Positions 31,901 to 43,480 of a stretch of 64,000 bases of DNA are shown one piece after another. Both the position numbers and the translations under genes were made by a program. Source of the stretch: Lumbricus terrestris (Eukaryota > Annelida > Clitellata > Crassiclitellata > Lumbricidae); contig OX457036.1 of the NCBI GenBank assembly GCA_949752735.1, forward strand, positions 96,899,261-96,963,260. Reading direction: 5' to 3'. Position 1 is the first letter of the stretch, and each line of letters starts with the position of its first letter. The notes under the pieces were generated by a model that did not search any database, was not told the DNA's origin, and saw only the letters and a program-made list of their open reading frames with translations.

Positions 31901-31950
<50 letters not shown>
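30487..31950 (+). mobile_element. 5'-truncated RLE-type LINE (R2/R4-like) between TAA repeats
   Basis: LINE-derived sequence begins directly after one TAA tract and ends in another (31903-31950). The single open frame inside carries the CCHC and PD...D endonuclease signatures of R2-group LINEs. Dong, in the R4 clade of this group, is known to insert in TAA repeats, which fits this context. The copy has lost the polymerase core. Confidence 0.75.
30516..31844 (+). CDS. LINE C-terminal region: thumb, CCHC motif and restriction-like endonuclease
   Basis: 442 codons, uninterrupted. Early residues include MLLGAPLTSS and LPIRLGGLGVRR, typical of the region after RT. A CCHC motif is at C253, C255, H265, C269. 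The restriction-like endonuclease core is KRPD with P312-D313, then D329 after 15 residues (ALIWDATVVDT). The C-terminus ends with FLFQSISVTIQRYNAVAYHGT. The polymerase domain with its catalytic Asp pair is missing because of 5' truncation, so the copy is inactive, yet the frame is intact over 1.3 kb, indicating a fairly recent insertion. R2, R4/Dong and HERO-like placements are all possible; a tree would decide. Confidence 0.85.
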   Translation: MRQFARVDPMEAMLLGAPLTSSSALLSALDKCVTDLGTSIDRLQLVAKQDALLILRCSLGSPRLMHLLRCTPCHDHPRLQDYDELLRGGLERIFNITLTDDQWMQASLPIRLGGLGVRRVSSLALPAFLASAAGTLSIQSLILGAAWNFNDDSSDSARSDWMRITETGDPTEFPGHKQSLLDKPLLLNTVLSIESRLQDTYDRARLKASMAPHASDWLYALPLTAFDLRLNDEAVRVAIGLRLGAAICEPHTCVCGAPVSARGSHGLSCSLGFGRQARHSTINDLVYRSLNRAGTPAIKEPSGLTRLDGKRPDGQTLIPWSHGRALIWDATVVDTVAAFYVLENASEAGRAAEKAATRKLSKYSDLQRTYIFVPLAVETMGPINNDGLAFVSEIGHRLSKLSGDSRETGFLFQSISVTIQRYNAVAYHGTLSGLPGAMDRPP

Positions 31951-31952
<2 letters not shown>

Positions 31953-33592
31953 CTTTTCTTTAATAGAGCGCCTGCAAACGCACTGCGATTTACATTTACA
32001 ATTAAGTTATGCAGTAATCTTAATTAAACTTAACTACTAACTGAAAAAAAAAAATAATAATAATAATAAAAATTCACATCGGTGAATGCAATTTCACTTC
32101 CTTCTGGACACTCATCAGCTGTTTGCTATGCTGTATTTAAAAAAATAAAAATAATAATAATAAAAAATAATTTAAAAATAATAATAATAATAATGCGGTT
32201 GCATTTCGTGGTGCCTTTCCAGCGCAGGATCTCTACGACGATCAGGTGCCGTCCCAGATGATTAATATTTAAGTCCCTGAGGGATCCTAATTCCTAAATA
32301 CCTCGGGGCATAACAAATAAAAATAAAAATAATTCATTGATTCCCTCATCCATCCATCAAATCCCATCCAACCAGCCACCCACCCATCCATATACCCATC
32401 TACCCATCTATCACCAACCCATCCACCCACCCACTACCACACACCCTACCCATCCATCCACCCACCCGCCGCAACATCCATCCATCCAACCACCCATCTA
32501 TCCTATTTAAACAGACATTGTAGACTCAACTAATCCAACCTCATTTAGCGCATTACCAGCATCAACCTTTCAAGTCTGGTTAAGACTCCGGCGGCGACTA
32601 AGCTCTGCCTCAGTTGAAGCTAAAGTCAAAGAACAGTCTTAAGCCGCCTTCAGCAGCTCATCACAGGATTCACAGCACGCTATTTCTCTAGCTTCACCAG
32701 CAACGACTTATCTGCCGTTTTAAATAGGTGCGGGTTTGAAATCTCTATGACCCTTTGACCTGCAAAGGTTAAGTCTACCGGAAATGCAGTTATTTTGTGG
32801 AACATTGTAGTCTATTTTTGAATTAAACATGGAGAATATTGGCGGCTTGGAAGAAATTAAAATTCTTAGGTTCATTGATTTATTGTATCTGTCAAAACTT
32901 AGCAAAGAGTCGCGCGTTGCGTGTTTACATTAAATTTTTGGTATCATTGATCTTCATGCAGTGACCCGACCCGCTGCGCATGCGTACACGACATATCGAT
33001 TCCGTTTTACCTCCGAACACATCCTCGATGGACTCTTAACTTAAGAGAGACAGAGGTGTGGTTGAGATTGAACGTTCCTTCGGCTTAAGTGTAAACACGA
33101 CCGCTGTAATCCAACGAGAACACCTTTCTAGTCTCCGACATCATTAATCGACGGTAAAAGAACTCAAGGTTGAAACCTGGTTTATCTAAGCCATTACTTA
33201 TCTTATTGCCAACCTCTGCAGGTTACCTTTCCAACACCAGATCGTGCGTAGGTCAATTCTCCGAAAGTTATTTGAGCCGCAAAAAACGTCTGCGTAGACC
33301 AATTACTTAAGAGAGAATCGTTTTTATAGCACTGCGATTTGTGATTATTGCGATCATTACGTTTTTATTTTGGTCCTACTATTAATGTTTTAACTCATGT
33401 GAAGGTTAGTAAATAAGCGTGTTCTTCATTTATTCAAATGCATAATAAAATCGCACGTTGCTTTACAGGAAATTGATCATTTTAAGCATACAATCATGTC
33501 AACAGTCTTCCCCATTAAGTTGTCTGTCCATGGAACAAATCGGTCATCAGGTCTGGTAGGCTACGCATGGAATAGTGAGAATTATACCTTAT
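31951..33592. other. No gene; AT- and CCAT-rich repeats
   Basis: Scattered (AAT)n at 32054-32195 and CCAT/CCACCC low complexity at 32345-32510, then non-repetitive sequence. No exon or RNA gene recognised. Confidence 0.4.
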
Positions 33593-33785
33593 CAGGGATT
33601 TTTAACGTGCAGCTGTACACAAAATATGCAGTTCTAAAATGTATTTGTGCAGTTGCAGAAGCACTTATGTACAGTAAAACTAGCAGAAAAGGTCATTGTC
33701 CCCCGATTGGAAGTAATTTACCACGGAGGATGGGAAGGGAAAGAAGAAGTTGTGCAGTTCTAAAATTCCCTTAAAAACAGCCCTG
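33593..33785. mobile_element. hAT-like MITE, GTGCAGTT family
   Basis: Ends CAGGGATTTTTAA and TTAAAAACAGCCCTG, with imperfect 8-bp flanks TACCTTAT/GTCCTTAT (6 of 8). Repeated TGTGCAGTT/TGCAGTTCTAAAA phrases are shared with the elements at 53002-53403 and the ends of the 4.1-kb element. Confidence 0.7.
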
Positions 33786-33793
33786 GTCCTTAT

Positions 33794-36034
33794 AGACCTA
33801 AGAGGGTGTATAGATAATGGCTCGGGATGCTTTACATTCAACTTTGATGCCCCATTGTGCGTTTGCAAACCGAGCAATACGACTATATGCCTGCTTACTT
33901 ACTTACCTCCACTCTGGAACGATCCAATGAATGAGTTCCACAAATTCTCTGTTCCTCCATTGATTCCTCCACCCATCCTCCCACCGTCATCTGTTTCCGG
34001 ATTATCTACTTCCTTCCTCTCCAAACTGGAGATCCACCTCCTCAAGAAATCCACCAACTCCTTCGTAGCTTCCTCGTTCTTAATTGCTGCCCACCATATG
34101 GATCAACATCTCTACATCTCAACCAACCTCCATGGTCTCTATGACAACCAAACCTCCATGGTCTCTATGGCAACCAAACCACCATGGTCTCTATGGCAAC
34201 CAAACCTACATGGTCTCTATGGCAACCAAACCTACACGGTCTCTATGGAAACCAAACTCTAGTCCTAAATCCACATAAATTATTAACCTGAACGATTATT
34301 TCAACACGACATAGCGCGCGTCAATAACTGGTGTGCAGCGCCTATAGCTCCATTAGATTAGCGCTTTCGAAACCTGTAGTAAGTAAGTAAGTTATGAAGT
34401 AAGTCTAATTTAAATAATTATTAGCACAGTGAGCTGCGACAGGTCAAGACATTGAAGACAGTCGCTCATGCTTTAAAACAACTATGCACACACTGGCGAA
34501 AAGTAGCCACCAGCAGAAAGAGTGGGGGTTTACCGTTACGATTACAATTACGATTGTGCCTACGCTCCTACGCTATAGTCTAATATGAAAGCAAGTCCGT
34601 ACGGGTCAGATTCTTCGTGGACTTAACGGGTCCTCACACAACTCGAGTTTGTTTAACTTCATGGCGCCGGTCAAAATCGTATCAGCGAAAGCGAAACAAA
34701 CAGAGATAGAGAGAGAGAGCCGCCGACATTGTGGACATCACATCTGGTGCGTAGACTTCATAGACAAGAATTTTACAACAGTCATCAAGCGATTATCCGC
34801 CACTCAGCCCTCTCGTCTGGGAAACTTTATTAAACGTAAAGCCCACGGCGTATCCTGGGGGGCTGTCCCGTCTCATTTCCCGGCCGGGTAATCATTCCGC
34901 CCCCGAGTATAGGTCGAGCCGAACCCTCACCCGCCCGGTGGGTATACTCTGTGCCCGGCCGACAGGGTTCGCAGGCGGTGTGTGTCAACTAAATGTATCG
35001 ATCAAATGCGACGAAGGTCAGAGGAATATTGATTGGTCGTCAAAGACTATGGCATTGCGATTTATAGATGAGGGAAAATGGTTCAGTGGCACTAGGCGGT
35101 GTAGGGTGTATTTTGTTTAGGCCTCTAGGAAATGCTATTGCTGTGTCAATATAATATTCAGAGTAATGGGGAAGGAACCAAGCAACGATTGAAATGTAAG
35201 ATGAGATTGACGTGGCATTTACATAGCATAACATGGCAAAACAAAACATGTCGAGGCATGACTTCACAGAGCATAGCACGGCATAGCATAGCATCATAAT
35301 ATATAGCATAGTATCATAATATATAACATAGCATGGCAGAGCATAGCATAGCACAGCATAACATAGCACAGCATAACATAGCATAACATAGCATAGCATC
35401 ATAATATATAGTATAGCATAGCAAAACAGAATTCCCGACATTCCATAGCATAGTAAAGCGTAGCATAACATAACATAATAGGGCCTATACATAACATAGC
35501 GTAGCAAACGGTAGCATATCATAGCGTGGCAGGGTGAGAATTGCCGGGGATTTGGTTTCAACCATCCCCCACCGTCTTTCTTGGAGCCTCATTGTAAAGT
35601 CTGTGTTGTACACCCCGATTCCAAGTGGATAATGGTCCAAACTGGCACCATGTTGTGAGCCAAACTCAGTTATTTTTCCACAATTCTCACACTGTAGCGT
35701 GGTATAACATAAAATAACACAACTTACTATAGCATACCCTAACACAGCGTAGCATAGAATAGCAAGTGAGTTTTGAAGCAAGTAAAGAAAAGAAAAAAGT
35801 AAGCAAGTAAAGAAGGAATAAAGAAAGGAAAGAAAGAAGCAAACTTCGTAAAGACGGATGCAAGGATAGCCTGCACGTATAGCCTACATGTATGGAGAAA
35901 GGAAGGAATTAGGCCTAAGCATGGAAGTATATAAGTATTATGAGGTAATGTTGTGAGAAATGAAGTAAGTAGGCTACGGCTGTAAGTAAAGAATTTAGTA
36001 CGAAAGACAGTAAGTAAGGACAGAAGTGAGTAGG
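33794..36034. other. No gene; two low-complexity tracts
   Basis: Holds the 26-bp repeat at 34131 and an ATAGC/AACATAGCAT-type degenerate repeat at about 35223-35520. A GC-richer block at 34640-35110 has several short frames but no recognised product. Confidence 0.4.
34131..34258 (+). repeat. 26-bp tandem repeat, 5 copies
   Basis: The unit CATGGTCTCTATGGCAACCA plus AACCTA starts at 34131, 34157, 34183, 34209 and 34235. It is open in frame, but only because 78 bp is a multiple of three. Confidence 0.93.
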
Positions 36035-36036
36035 TA

Positions 36037-37349
36037 GGGGAAGGTTGCCAAAATAAATATGGACCGGCGCCAAAGATGGACCACTGCGTAATTGGCCACA
36101 AAGATTCAAATTGGAGCGTTACGTCATTTTGTCTTAGCTAGCAGGTCACAAAATGACTAACGAGAAGTAGTTAGAAGAACGCCACGCGGTTTAACGATCG
36201 AGATAAAAAACAAAAGGGTAATTGACATTGTTTGTTATGATAATCGTTTTAGGTGAAAATGAATAAAAAAACTGAGAAGGGACCTGCTGGAAAACATGAA
36301 ATTCGTTCTAGAACTAAGCTTTTCATTTCTTTACAGAATGCCCTGCAAGCAAATCCAATATCATGACTGCTTAGAAAATAGTACGAGCTGGAAGCGTATG
36401 GGTGCAAGTTGCCTAAGATGAACCATGTGTGGTCCATATTAGGCGACTATGCATGAACACAGTACAATCATCATTGATGCCCATTATTACTAATGCAATT
36501 AACTGCTATATATTCTACTAAGCTAGCATTTGTAATTAACTATAGACAGCTATGTGGTCGATGTTGAACTGTGAGAAAAATTATAAAATTCTTTGTCTAT
36601 ATTAAAAAAAAATTATTTTAAAGTTTTTTAAATAAAAAAATTACAATTTAATATTTTTCTTTTTTATTATTTATTGAAATATATTCTACTAAGCTAGCAT
36701 TTGTAATTTATTATAGACAGCTATGTGGTCGATGCTGAACTGTGAGAAAAATTAGAAAATTCTTTGTGTATATTTTAAGATTTTTAATTTTAAGTTTTTT
36801 AAATAAAAAAATAAAAAAATTACAATTTAATATTTTTCTTTTTTAATTTTTACTTAAATATATTCTACTAAGCTGGCATTTGTAATTTATTATCGACAGT
36901 GATGTGGACAATGTTGAACTATGAGAAAAATTAGAAAATTCTTTGTTTATATCTAAAAAATTTATTTTTGAGTCTTTAAAATATAAAAAAAATACAATTA
37001 AATTTCTAATTTTTTTATTACTTATAGAAATTTTGCATAATATGTACTGTTTAATGTAAGTTCATTTTAGCACAAATGGTTGATAAATTAAGACAGTTTA
37101 TCCGCCTTTAACAATACATTTTTCCCATGGTCCATCTTTGGCGCCCATGCTCCTAAGATGGACCACTTAAGCAATTTTTTCAAAAAATTTTTTTTCAAGT
37201 TTCATTTATTGAAATGAAACTTTTATTGGATCCAATGGTGTCTCAGTACCTAATCTATGTAATGACCCCCGTTGCATACTTATTTTCTCATAATTTGTGG
37301 CGAATACGGACGATCATCCTTACGTGGTCCGTATTTGGCAACCTTCCCC
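36037..37349. mobile_element. TA-flanked TIR element (Tc1/mariner-like candidate)
   Basis: Perfect 16-bp inverted ends GGGGAAGGTTGCCAAA, with TA on both sides (36035-36036, 37350-37351). Subterminal GATGGACCAC motifs recur near both ends. The centre has three direct copies of a 171-179-bp AT-rich unit beginning TATATTCTACTAAGC (36509, 36680, 36859). No transposase frame was found. Confidence 0.75.
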
Positions 37350-37351
37350 TA

Positions 37352-38029
37352 CGTGAAGGGTTTGGATCATAAAATTAAGTTTTTTGCTCAGGGAGCGTCG
37401 ACTGGTAAAGAGGCAGCAACATCATAGGACCTAGATTCGAACAGCGGTTGTAAGGTTTGAAAGATAGACTTGTTGATCAGCAAGAGGAGACAAATGTCAT
37501 TCCTGATCTTATCGAATCTTACTTCACCCGATGAGATGGGCTTATTTCTCGTCCACCGTTAACTTTTTCTTCAGTCATACTGAAACTGGCCACATTATTT
37601 TCGACAAATGATTTGCAAACAGACAAATAGAAAGCCACACAGTCAAGCAGACACGAAGACGGACACAGAGGCAAACTCAATGGAAGAGACAATTAAAAGG
37701 GTTATTATCCAAGTTTATGATCCTTGAATCAATTGTGAGTCCATGCATTGACATGTCAGGATCATAATATTATTTTTATACAATGGCTATTAGACCTTTC
37801 GGTCTGTTCTTTCATTTGAAATTCTCTTAATCCTTACTTTCCTGACTGCCCCGTGTCAAAATTGTCACAATTCTCTCCCTTAAACAGTGGGTCTATATAT
37901 TATTGAACACATTTTTAGTGTAGGCTACCGGTAGGCCTACAGCCCTACACGATTTCTGTCAAATCCATCCCATCATAATTATCTTAACCGGCCCTTGATC
38001 TTTCAATCAAACTTGGACCCATTGTTGTA
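37352..38029. other. No gene recognised
   Basis: Non-repetitive AT-rich sequence between two transposons; nothing else visible. Confidence 0.35.
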
Positions 38030-38363
38030 AAAAACTTTTTTTCGTTTTTTTATGCTCTCTCAAAAAACGTCGTTTTTTTCTTTTTTTCTTTTTCCCATCG
38101 TTTTTTATCGGTTTTTTGTGGTAGATTAATGTTACTTAGGCTATACCAATTATTTTGGCCTAATAATAAAGTTGTGTTAATTGCAGTTTCTTGATAAAAT
38201 TTCATAAGGAAGGTTTTTAAGCTGAAAATGAAATTTCAGATGTAACAAAGGCAAATTATTTTCCGTTTCCGTTTTTTATCGTTTTTTGTCGTTTTTTATT
38301 ATTTCGAAAAAAGCGACGTTTTTTCCGTTTTTTATTTTATTTTCATCGTTTTTTACATCTATG
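38030..38363. mobile_element. hAT-like MITE with T-rich interior
   Basis: Ends CATTGTTGTAAAAAAC and GTTTTTTACATCTATG (14 of 16 match as inverted repeats). Flanks are CTTGGACC/CTTAGACC (7 of 8). The interior has several CGTTTTTT blocks on both strands. No coding capacity. Confidence 0.8.
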
Positions 38364-38371
38364 CTTAGACC

Positions 38372-40200
38372 TATTCCAACATCGCAGAAATGTTCAATCC
38401 ATAACCCAATTAATTGCTTGTTGCTCAGCCGTTCGGGAGCGAAAGTGCAAATTATGGGCAACTATTTGCTTTAATCCTGAAGCAGAAACTCTGGTTTAGA
38501 TCTACTACCGTGAATAAGCTGGTGCCCTGCGCTTGGATTTCGAGTGGCGCTCTAGAAATTTAGATATTACGATTTGCTTGTTCAACGACAACTTAGGCCG
38601 AAAGGCATTTGAGAGCATGATTTTTTATACAGGTTTTAAATGTAAAATTTGCAAATTTAAAACAATAGAAAAAGATTGCAGTATTGATTGGCGCCGCTTA
38701 AAGGCCTACATAATTATACATGTAACCTATAAATAAGGCATAGAATTATATAAGCATTTGTTAATAATAGACGTGAATTATCCAGGGGAAGTGCCCCTCT
38801 TGCCCCTATGTGTGGTCGCCCATGCTCGATCAAAAGGGATGAGAAACAATTTAAACCGGAAATGACGTCAATGAAACTCGAGGTCACCGAAAGGTTATTG
38901 AATTGGTTGCCGTTGAGACGCGCATGTATTCCTCGAAAATGCTCGGCCTGGTCACAGTCGGATAAGAAATTTCCAAGTCTATGACTTCGTGATGGCTCCC
39001 ACTATGCTGCTTAACTTAATCCAATGGAATTTATCAAGCACTTGCGTTAATGCAAGTGGACATCAACAAACGGCCGCTGATGGTCTAAAATCTAATTAGA
39101 GGGCTAGAGGTGTATTCGGTTGAATAAATTGCAGTTAAAATAGTATGTCCCTTATTTTGTGTTATATAGATGCATCGCAGACAGGAGGAGGAGGAAAAGG
39201 AGGACGAGAAGGATGAGGACGAGGGCGAGGCAAAGGAGGAAGAGGAAGAAGTAGAGGAAGAGGAGGAGGGGGATGAGTAGAATGAGGAAGAGGGGTTGGA
39301 TTAGAAGGAGGGAGAGGACGAAGAGGAGGAGAAGAAGAACAATACGAAGAAAAAAATGACAATTGACAAGAGCAAAAAGAGAAGTCTCTTAAACCAACTC
39401 TAAGGCAGCCATAAGTATAATAATTAAATTTTAGTATACAGTTTGTTTGAATTGTTAGCAACTTTATTTGCTGTGTTGCAGAGCCACGAAGACAATGGGA
39501 ATTTAAGACAACGACGCATCACCGATGGCTAACACTTGAAACCAATTTCAACACTCGTGAATAAACTGGCGCTCTGAGTGGCGCTTTAGAAATTTGGAGA
39601 TTACGATTAAGATGTCGAATTTTCAACTTCTCTTTTTCAAATCGTAACTGTGGAACAAACCCAAACCTGTACATGTAGTCTAATTGCCGGATGTAAAAAA
39701 CCCGGCTCGTGTTAAAAGTCGGTGAAAGCAGAATTATTGCTCTCTTAGGTCGTTCATTTGTCTCGTGCGTAAGAGAAAGTTGGAACCCGTGGTCGCCATT
39801 TAGCCTATGAATACTACAATGAAGAGCATATACGTGACATCGATCAATCAAGCAGAAGCACCCACAAGAGATAAGAAAAAAACTCCACCGGACTTGCTGC
39901 AGAGGTCAGAACTCAGAGGTCAGCGCAGACTAACAAATTGTCTTGACTATTGTCGGACAGATCAGATCTAAGATTTAAGGAGGAGGAGGAGGCACAGAGC
40001 GGCTCCATTGAGACTGCAGGTCCCTGGAGACGATCCTCTTATCGAAGACCAGCTCAACTAAACCTAATAAAACAACAGCACTGAAACCTCAGTCCTGTAT
40101 TTAGCCTATACCAATTCCGTATCTATAGTCGTTAATGCAATTGATACTTGGTCCGAACTCATGTTTCCTATAATGTTTCTGTTCGATCAATTCAACCTTC
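38372..40200. other. No gene; a short dispersed repeat and purine-rich tract
   Basis: A GTGAATAA..CTGG....AGTGGCGCT-TAGAAATTT phrase occurs at about 38511-38575 and 39556-39607, and a complement-related piece at 24531-24565. 39175-39350 is (GGA)-rich. No exon recognised. Confidence 0.4.
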
Positions 40201-40224
40201 ATTCGAAAATGAATAATAAAGTAT

Positions 40225-41135
40225 ATGGTTTTGGATTCACACGCCACCGATTCGGAATATCTGCCTAGTCATATAGCTATCTGGGCAGCTAAAAATAACC
40301 TTTGTCTGAACACGGAAAAGTCAAAAGAAATGATTGTCTCCTCTCGTCATGGTGCTGATGCTCCAGAGCTGATGGTGGGACTAAAAAGAGTTACCTCTAT
40401 GAACATACTTGGAGTTACCCTTAACTCTAATCTTCGTGTCACCTCTCATGTAATTGACGTAATTTCCTCCTGTGCTGGGTCACTGCATGCCCTGCGGACG
40501 TTAAGAGCCCATGGTTTGTCATCTGATGCTCTTCATATAGTCACTAGAGCAACAACTGTCTCCAAATTGTTATATGCTGCTCCTTCCTGGTGGGGCTTTG
40601 CTACCGCCAATGACCGTGCCAAAATTGAACGTCTTTTAGCAAGAGTCCGTCGTTCCGGGTACCTGCCTGATGACTCGCCTACTGCTACTGAAATGGTAGA
40701 TCTTGCCGATGCCCGTCTTCTTGCAGCAGTCTCCAGAAACGGTTTCCACGTTCTTCGATCGCTTTTCCCACCGGTTGTCGATCGTTCCTACCAATTGAGA
40801 CCACGCCCTCACAACTTTGTTTTGCCAGTCAAAGACGACAGACACTTCATCTCACGTGTTTTGTATAGGAAGCCACCTATGCCCATTAATTATGTCAAAT
40901 GATCTAATTCTCATATCACCCTAGTATAAAAACGTCAAATCATTCCTTTTTTTGCAATTATTTACGTAATTTTCTACACTCATCCTATAAGATGGATTCA
41001 ATTGTTATGGACATAAACAATTTTAGGTAGCCTATAATTGTGTTTCATTTGTTGAACTAATTTGTGTACCTGATAGCGGTGTGTCTATCAGTTTTGTTGC
41101 CAATTAAACGAATATAATAATAATAATAATAATAA
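40225..41135 (+). pseudogene. 5'-truncated LINE: RT C-terminal region with AAT tail
   Basis: The open frame 40225-40902 encodes 225 residues: WAAKNNLCLNTEKSKEMIVS (just after the polymerase active site), NILGVTLNSNL, then YAAPSWWGFA, LLARVRRSGYLPDD and RPHNFVLPVKDDRHFISRVLY. These are conserved phrases of Jockey/CR1-type LINE proteins after the catalytic core. It is followed by about 200 bp of 3' UTR and an (AAT)n tail at 41107-41135. The catalytic Asp pair is absent by truncation. The intact frame suggests a moderately young copy. Confidence 0.82.
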
Positions 41136-41494
41136 TATTCATATCCCCAACCAATTCCATTTCCAAACACAAGCCTCGACTCATCCACTGATTGGCTCGA
41201 TCGTAAATGCCGCCTTAATTAAAACCAATGCTTTACTAAGACTTAGTAATAAACAACATTTTGATCATGAACGACCTAATCAGCCGTCTTGCCTCTTACA
41301 GCGTCTTGCAGTAGAATCTGAGCGCCATTGCTTTATGTGACACTTGCTGTCTACAACTCTACATTAACTATTTATTATTATTTCACCGTATTCAATTAAC
41401 TTTATTCGTCACTTTTCAATTTGTAATTCACAAGAATTTAACCTAGAATGATATAACAATTATGAATTTAATTGCATAGGACTCAACACAATGT

Positions 41495-41735
41495 GGTGAG
41501 CGGTGGTGTAGTGGGTATGTTCGTCGCCTTGCAACCGACGGGTTGCAGGTTCGAATCCATATCAAGACGCCGCGTATAGGGACCTTGGGCAAGTCCTTCA
41601 GTCGCGATTGCTCAGCGCTTCGGTGTGAAACTCCGATGCAGTGTCCGCTCTGCAGTCGGGAGCGCCTCTGAGACTGAGTAGAGAGCTTGAAGGGCGCTCT
41701 AACAAGTGCACAATGCACATATTTACAAACAAACA
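41495..41735 (+). mobile_element. tRNA-derived SINE
   Basis: A box A-like TGGTGTAGTGGGTATG at about 41503-41519 and box B GGTTCGAATCC at 41548-41558 are followed by a body with GGGACCTTGGGCAAGTCCTT and TGAAACTCCGATGCAGTG, then a tail at AAGTGCACAATGCAC. The same body occurs on the minus strand at 62745-62870, which defines a family. Confidence 0.8.
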
Positions 41736-43109
41736 CAGCTTCCAGCCATATGTTACTAAGCCTATGAAATTGCTGAAATAGGTAATTTATTAATTATTCC
41801 AGTAGAAACTCTTAACATTTAAATGTGATATAAAATATGACATAAAAATAGGCTATTAGAAAAAAACAGGCCTATGCTTGAACATCAGTATAACGAGCCA
41901 ATGCATCAACAGCATTGATAAATTATGTTCTTGTCAATGCAAAACCCATAATGTAAAAAAGATGAAAATAAAATAAAAAACGAAAAAACTTTTTTACGAC
42001 TATGGCACAAACCTGATTCCGTAAATTAACAGAAACTATAACCTTTGCGTTCGAAGCTTCACTGCAGCAACTGAAGTAAGACTCTCAGTTTGTCGGCAGC
42101 AACACTCGCAGATCCAAGGCTTGTTCTTTGGCAAGCATACAATGGTCGCTCAATAGGCCTACACGGCACAGCGCTGCAGCTACTGCTGCATCCAATCGTC
42201 TAAGGTCTTGTGGCGATTTAATGGTTAATGGTCTTTATCTCGTCTCTATTTGCAGCGCCATGCAAGGCGTTCTGCCTGCATTCAACGCGTCTTCAGGTCT
42301 CTATCTAAGCTTACAGAGGTCCACGACCAATGACCATTGAGCCAACTTTATTGTTGCGTAATAGACAATAGGTTAACAAATCGGGTTGAGATAATAATGT
42401 TGGGCGGCAACGGGGTTTCCATTCTTTAGTGGCTCACAGGTTCAGACTATCTGCTGTTGATAATATTTATTATATGCTTACGTCTGACTCTAACGTTTAA
42501 GTTCATGCAAGACATTTTCTAACTGTTGCACATTAAATATCGAGTCATTCTCATGAGTTTTACAGATCCACCAGATGTGGATTAAATTTATAGCCGCTCC
42601 TATAGATCTTCAAGCATCGTTATTTTAAAGCAAGTATGCCTAGTAAACTTAGAATCAGTTTTTGTTGGAACAAGCTGCGTCTGTGACAACCTGGTTATCA
42701 AACGAATATTCGCCGATTATCATAATCGCCACACTCTCTGGCACAAACACTATATATACGTAGGCCCACGGCTCTCATAGATTTCCCGGGTCCGCGTTGA
42801 ATTGGTATTCATCGTCTGCTGTTGGAAGACTGCAGTGGCTGACGGCCAAGATCATCCAGAGACCGGGTCGCTCATCCTCATCCATGTACGCCCCCATCTA
42901 TAGCCGCAAGAGGGGCACTTTCCCTTCTGGAAAATCGACACATATTTTTACCTCTACTTTCTGGTTTTAACCAATTTCTTAGCCCTAAAGCACTAACGAT
43001 AATGATTATGCGTAAGTGAAACAGAGAAATAATTTGCATTTAGAAACTTTTATGAAAACCAAAATATGAAAACTACCCCATGTTCTTTATTCTCTTGATA
43101 ATAAAATAG
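41736..43109. other. No gene recognised
   Basis: AT-rich then mixed sequence. A frame at 42128-42340 shows no motif. Confidence 0.35.
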
Positions 43110-43236
43110 TGTTTCCCTCCTGGAACAATACTTGCTGGTACCCATGTCCTGATCCCAGACAAAGGATAGGCTGCCCGGATGAAGACAGCCTAAGCGGTTC
43201 CAAGGTCCCAGACTCTTGCGACTGGAAGCCCATCGC

Positions 43237-43310
<74 letters not shown>

Positions 43311-43480
43311 AACAGGGAACACACAGGGAACCAACAACTTCCCTGTGCCGGTTCTAAGCCTGGACAAAGGAGGAAGGCTTGCCAGATGGGTGGCGATACG
43401 CTGGCAGTAAAAGACCCAGACGATTGAAATCCGTCAAAACCACGGCACAAGTGACATAGCGACCCAGATGCTTCAAGGTG
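43110..43480 (+). mobile_element. Retroelement-like fragment interrupted by (TA)n
   Basis: The phrases CCTGTGCCGGTTCTAAGCCT and GGACAAAGGAGGAAGG are reminiscent of RTE-type LINE-related sequence. The related-looking segment at 60300-60620 (GGGGAAGGCAAACCACCCCT) supports a dispersed repeat. (TA)n occupies 43239-43308. The classification is tentative. Confidence 0.35.
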
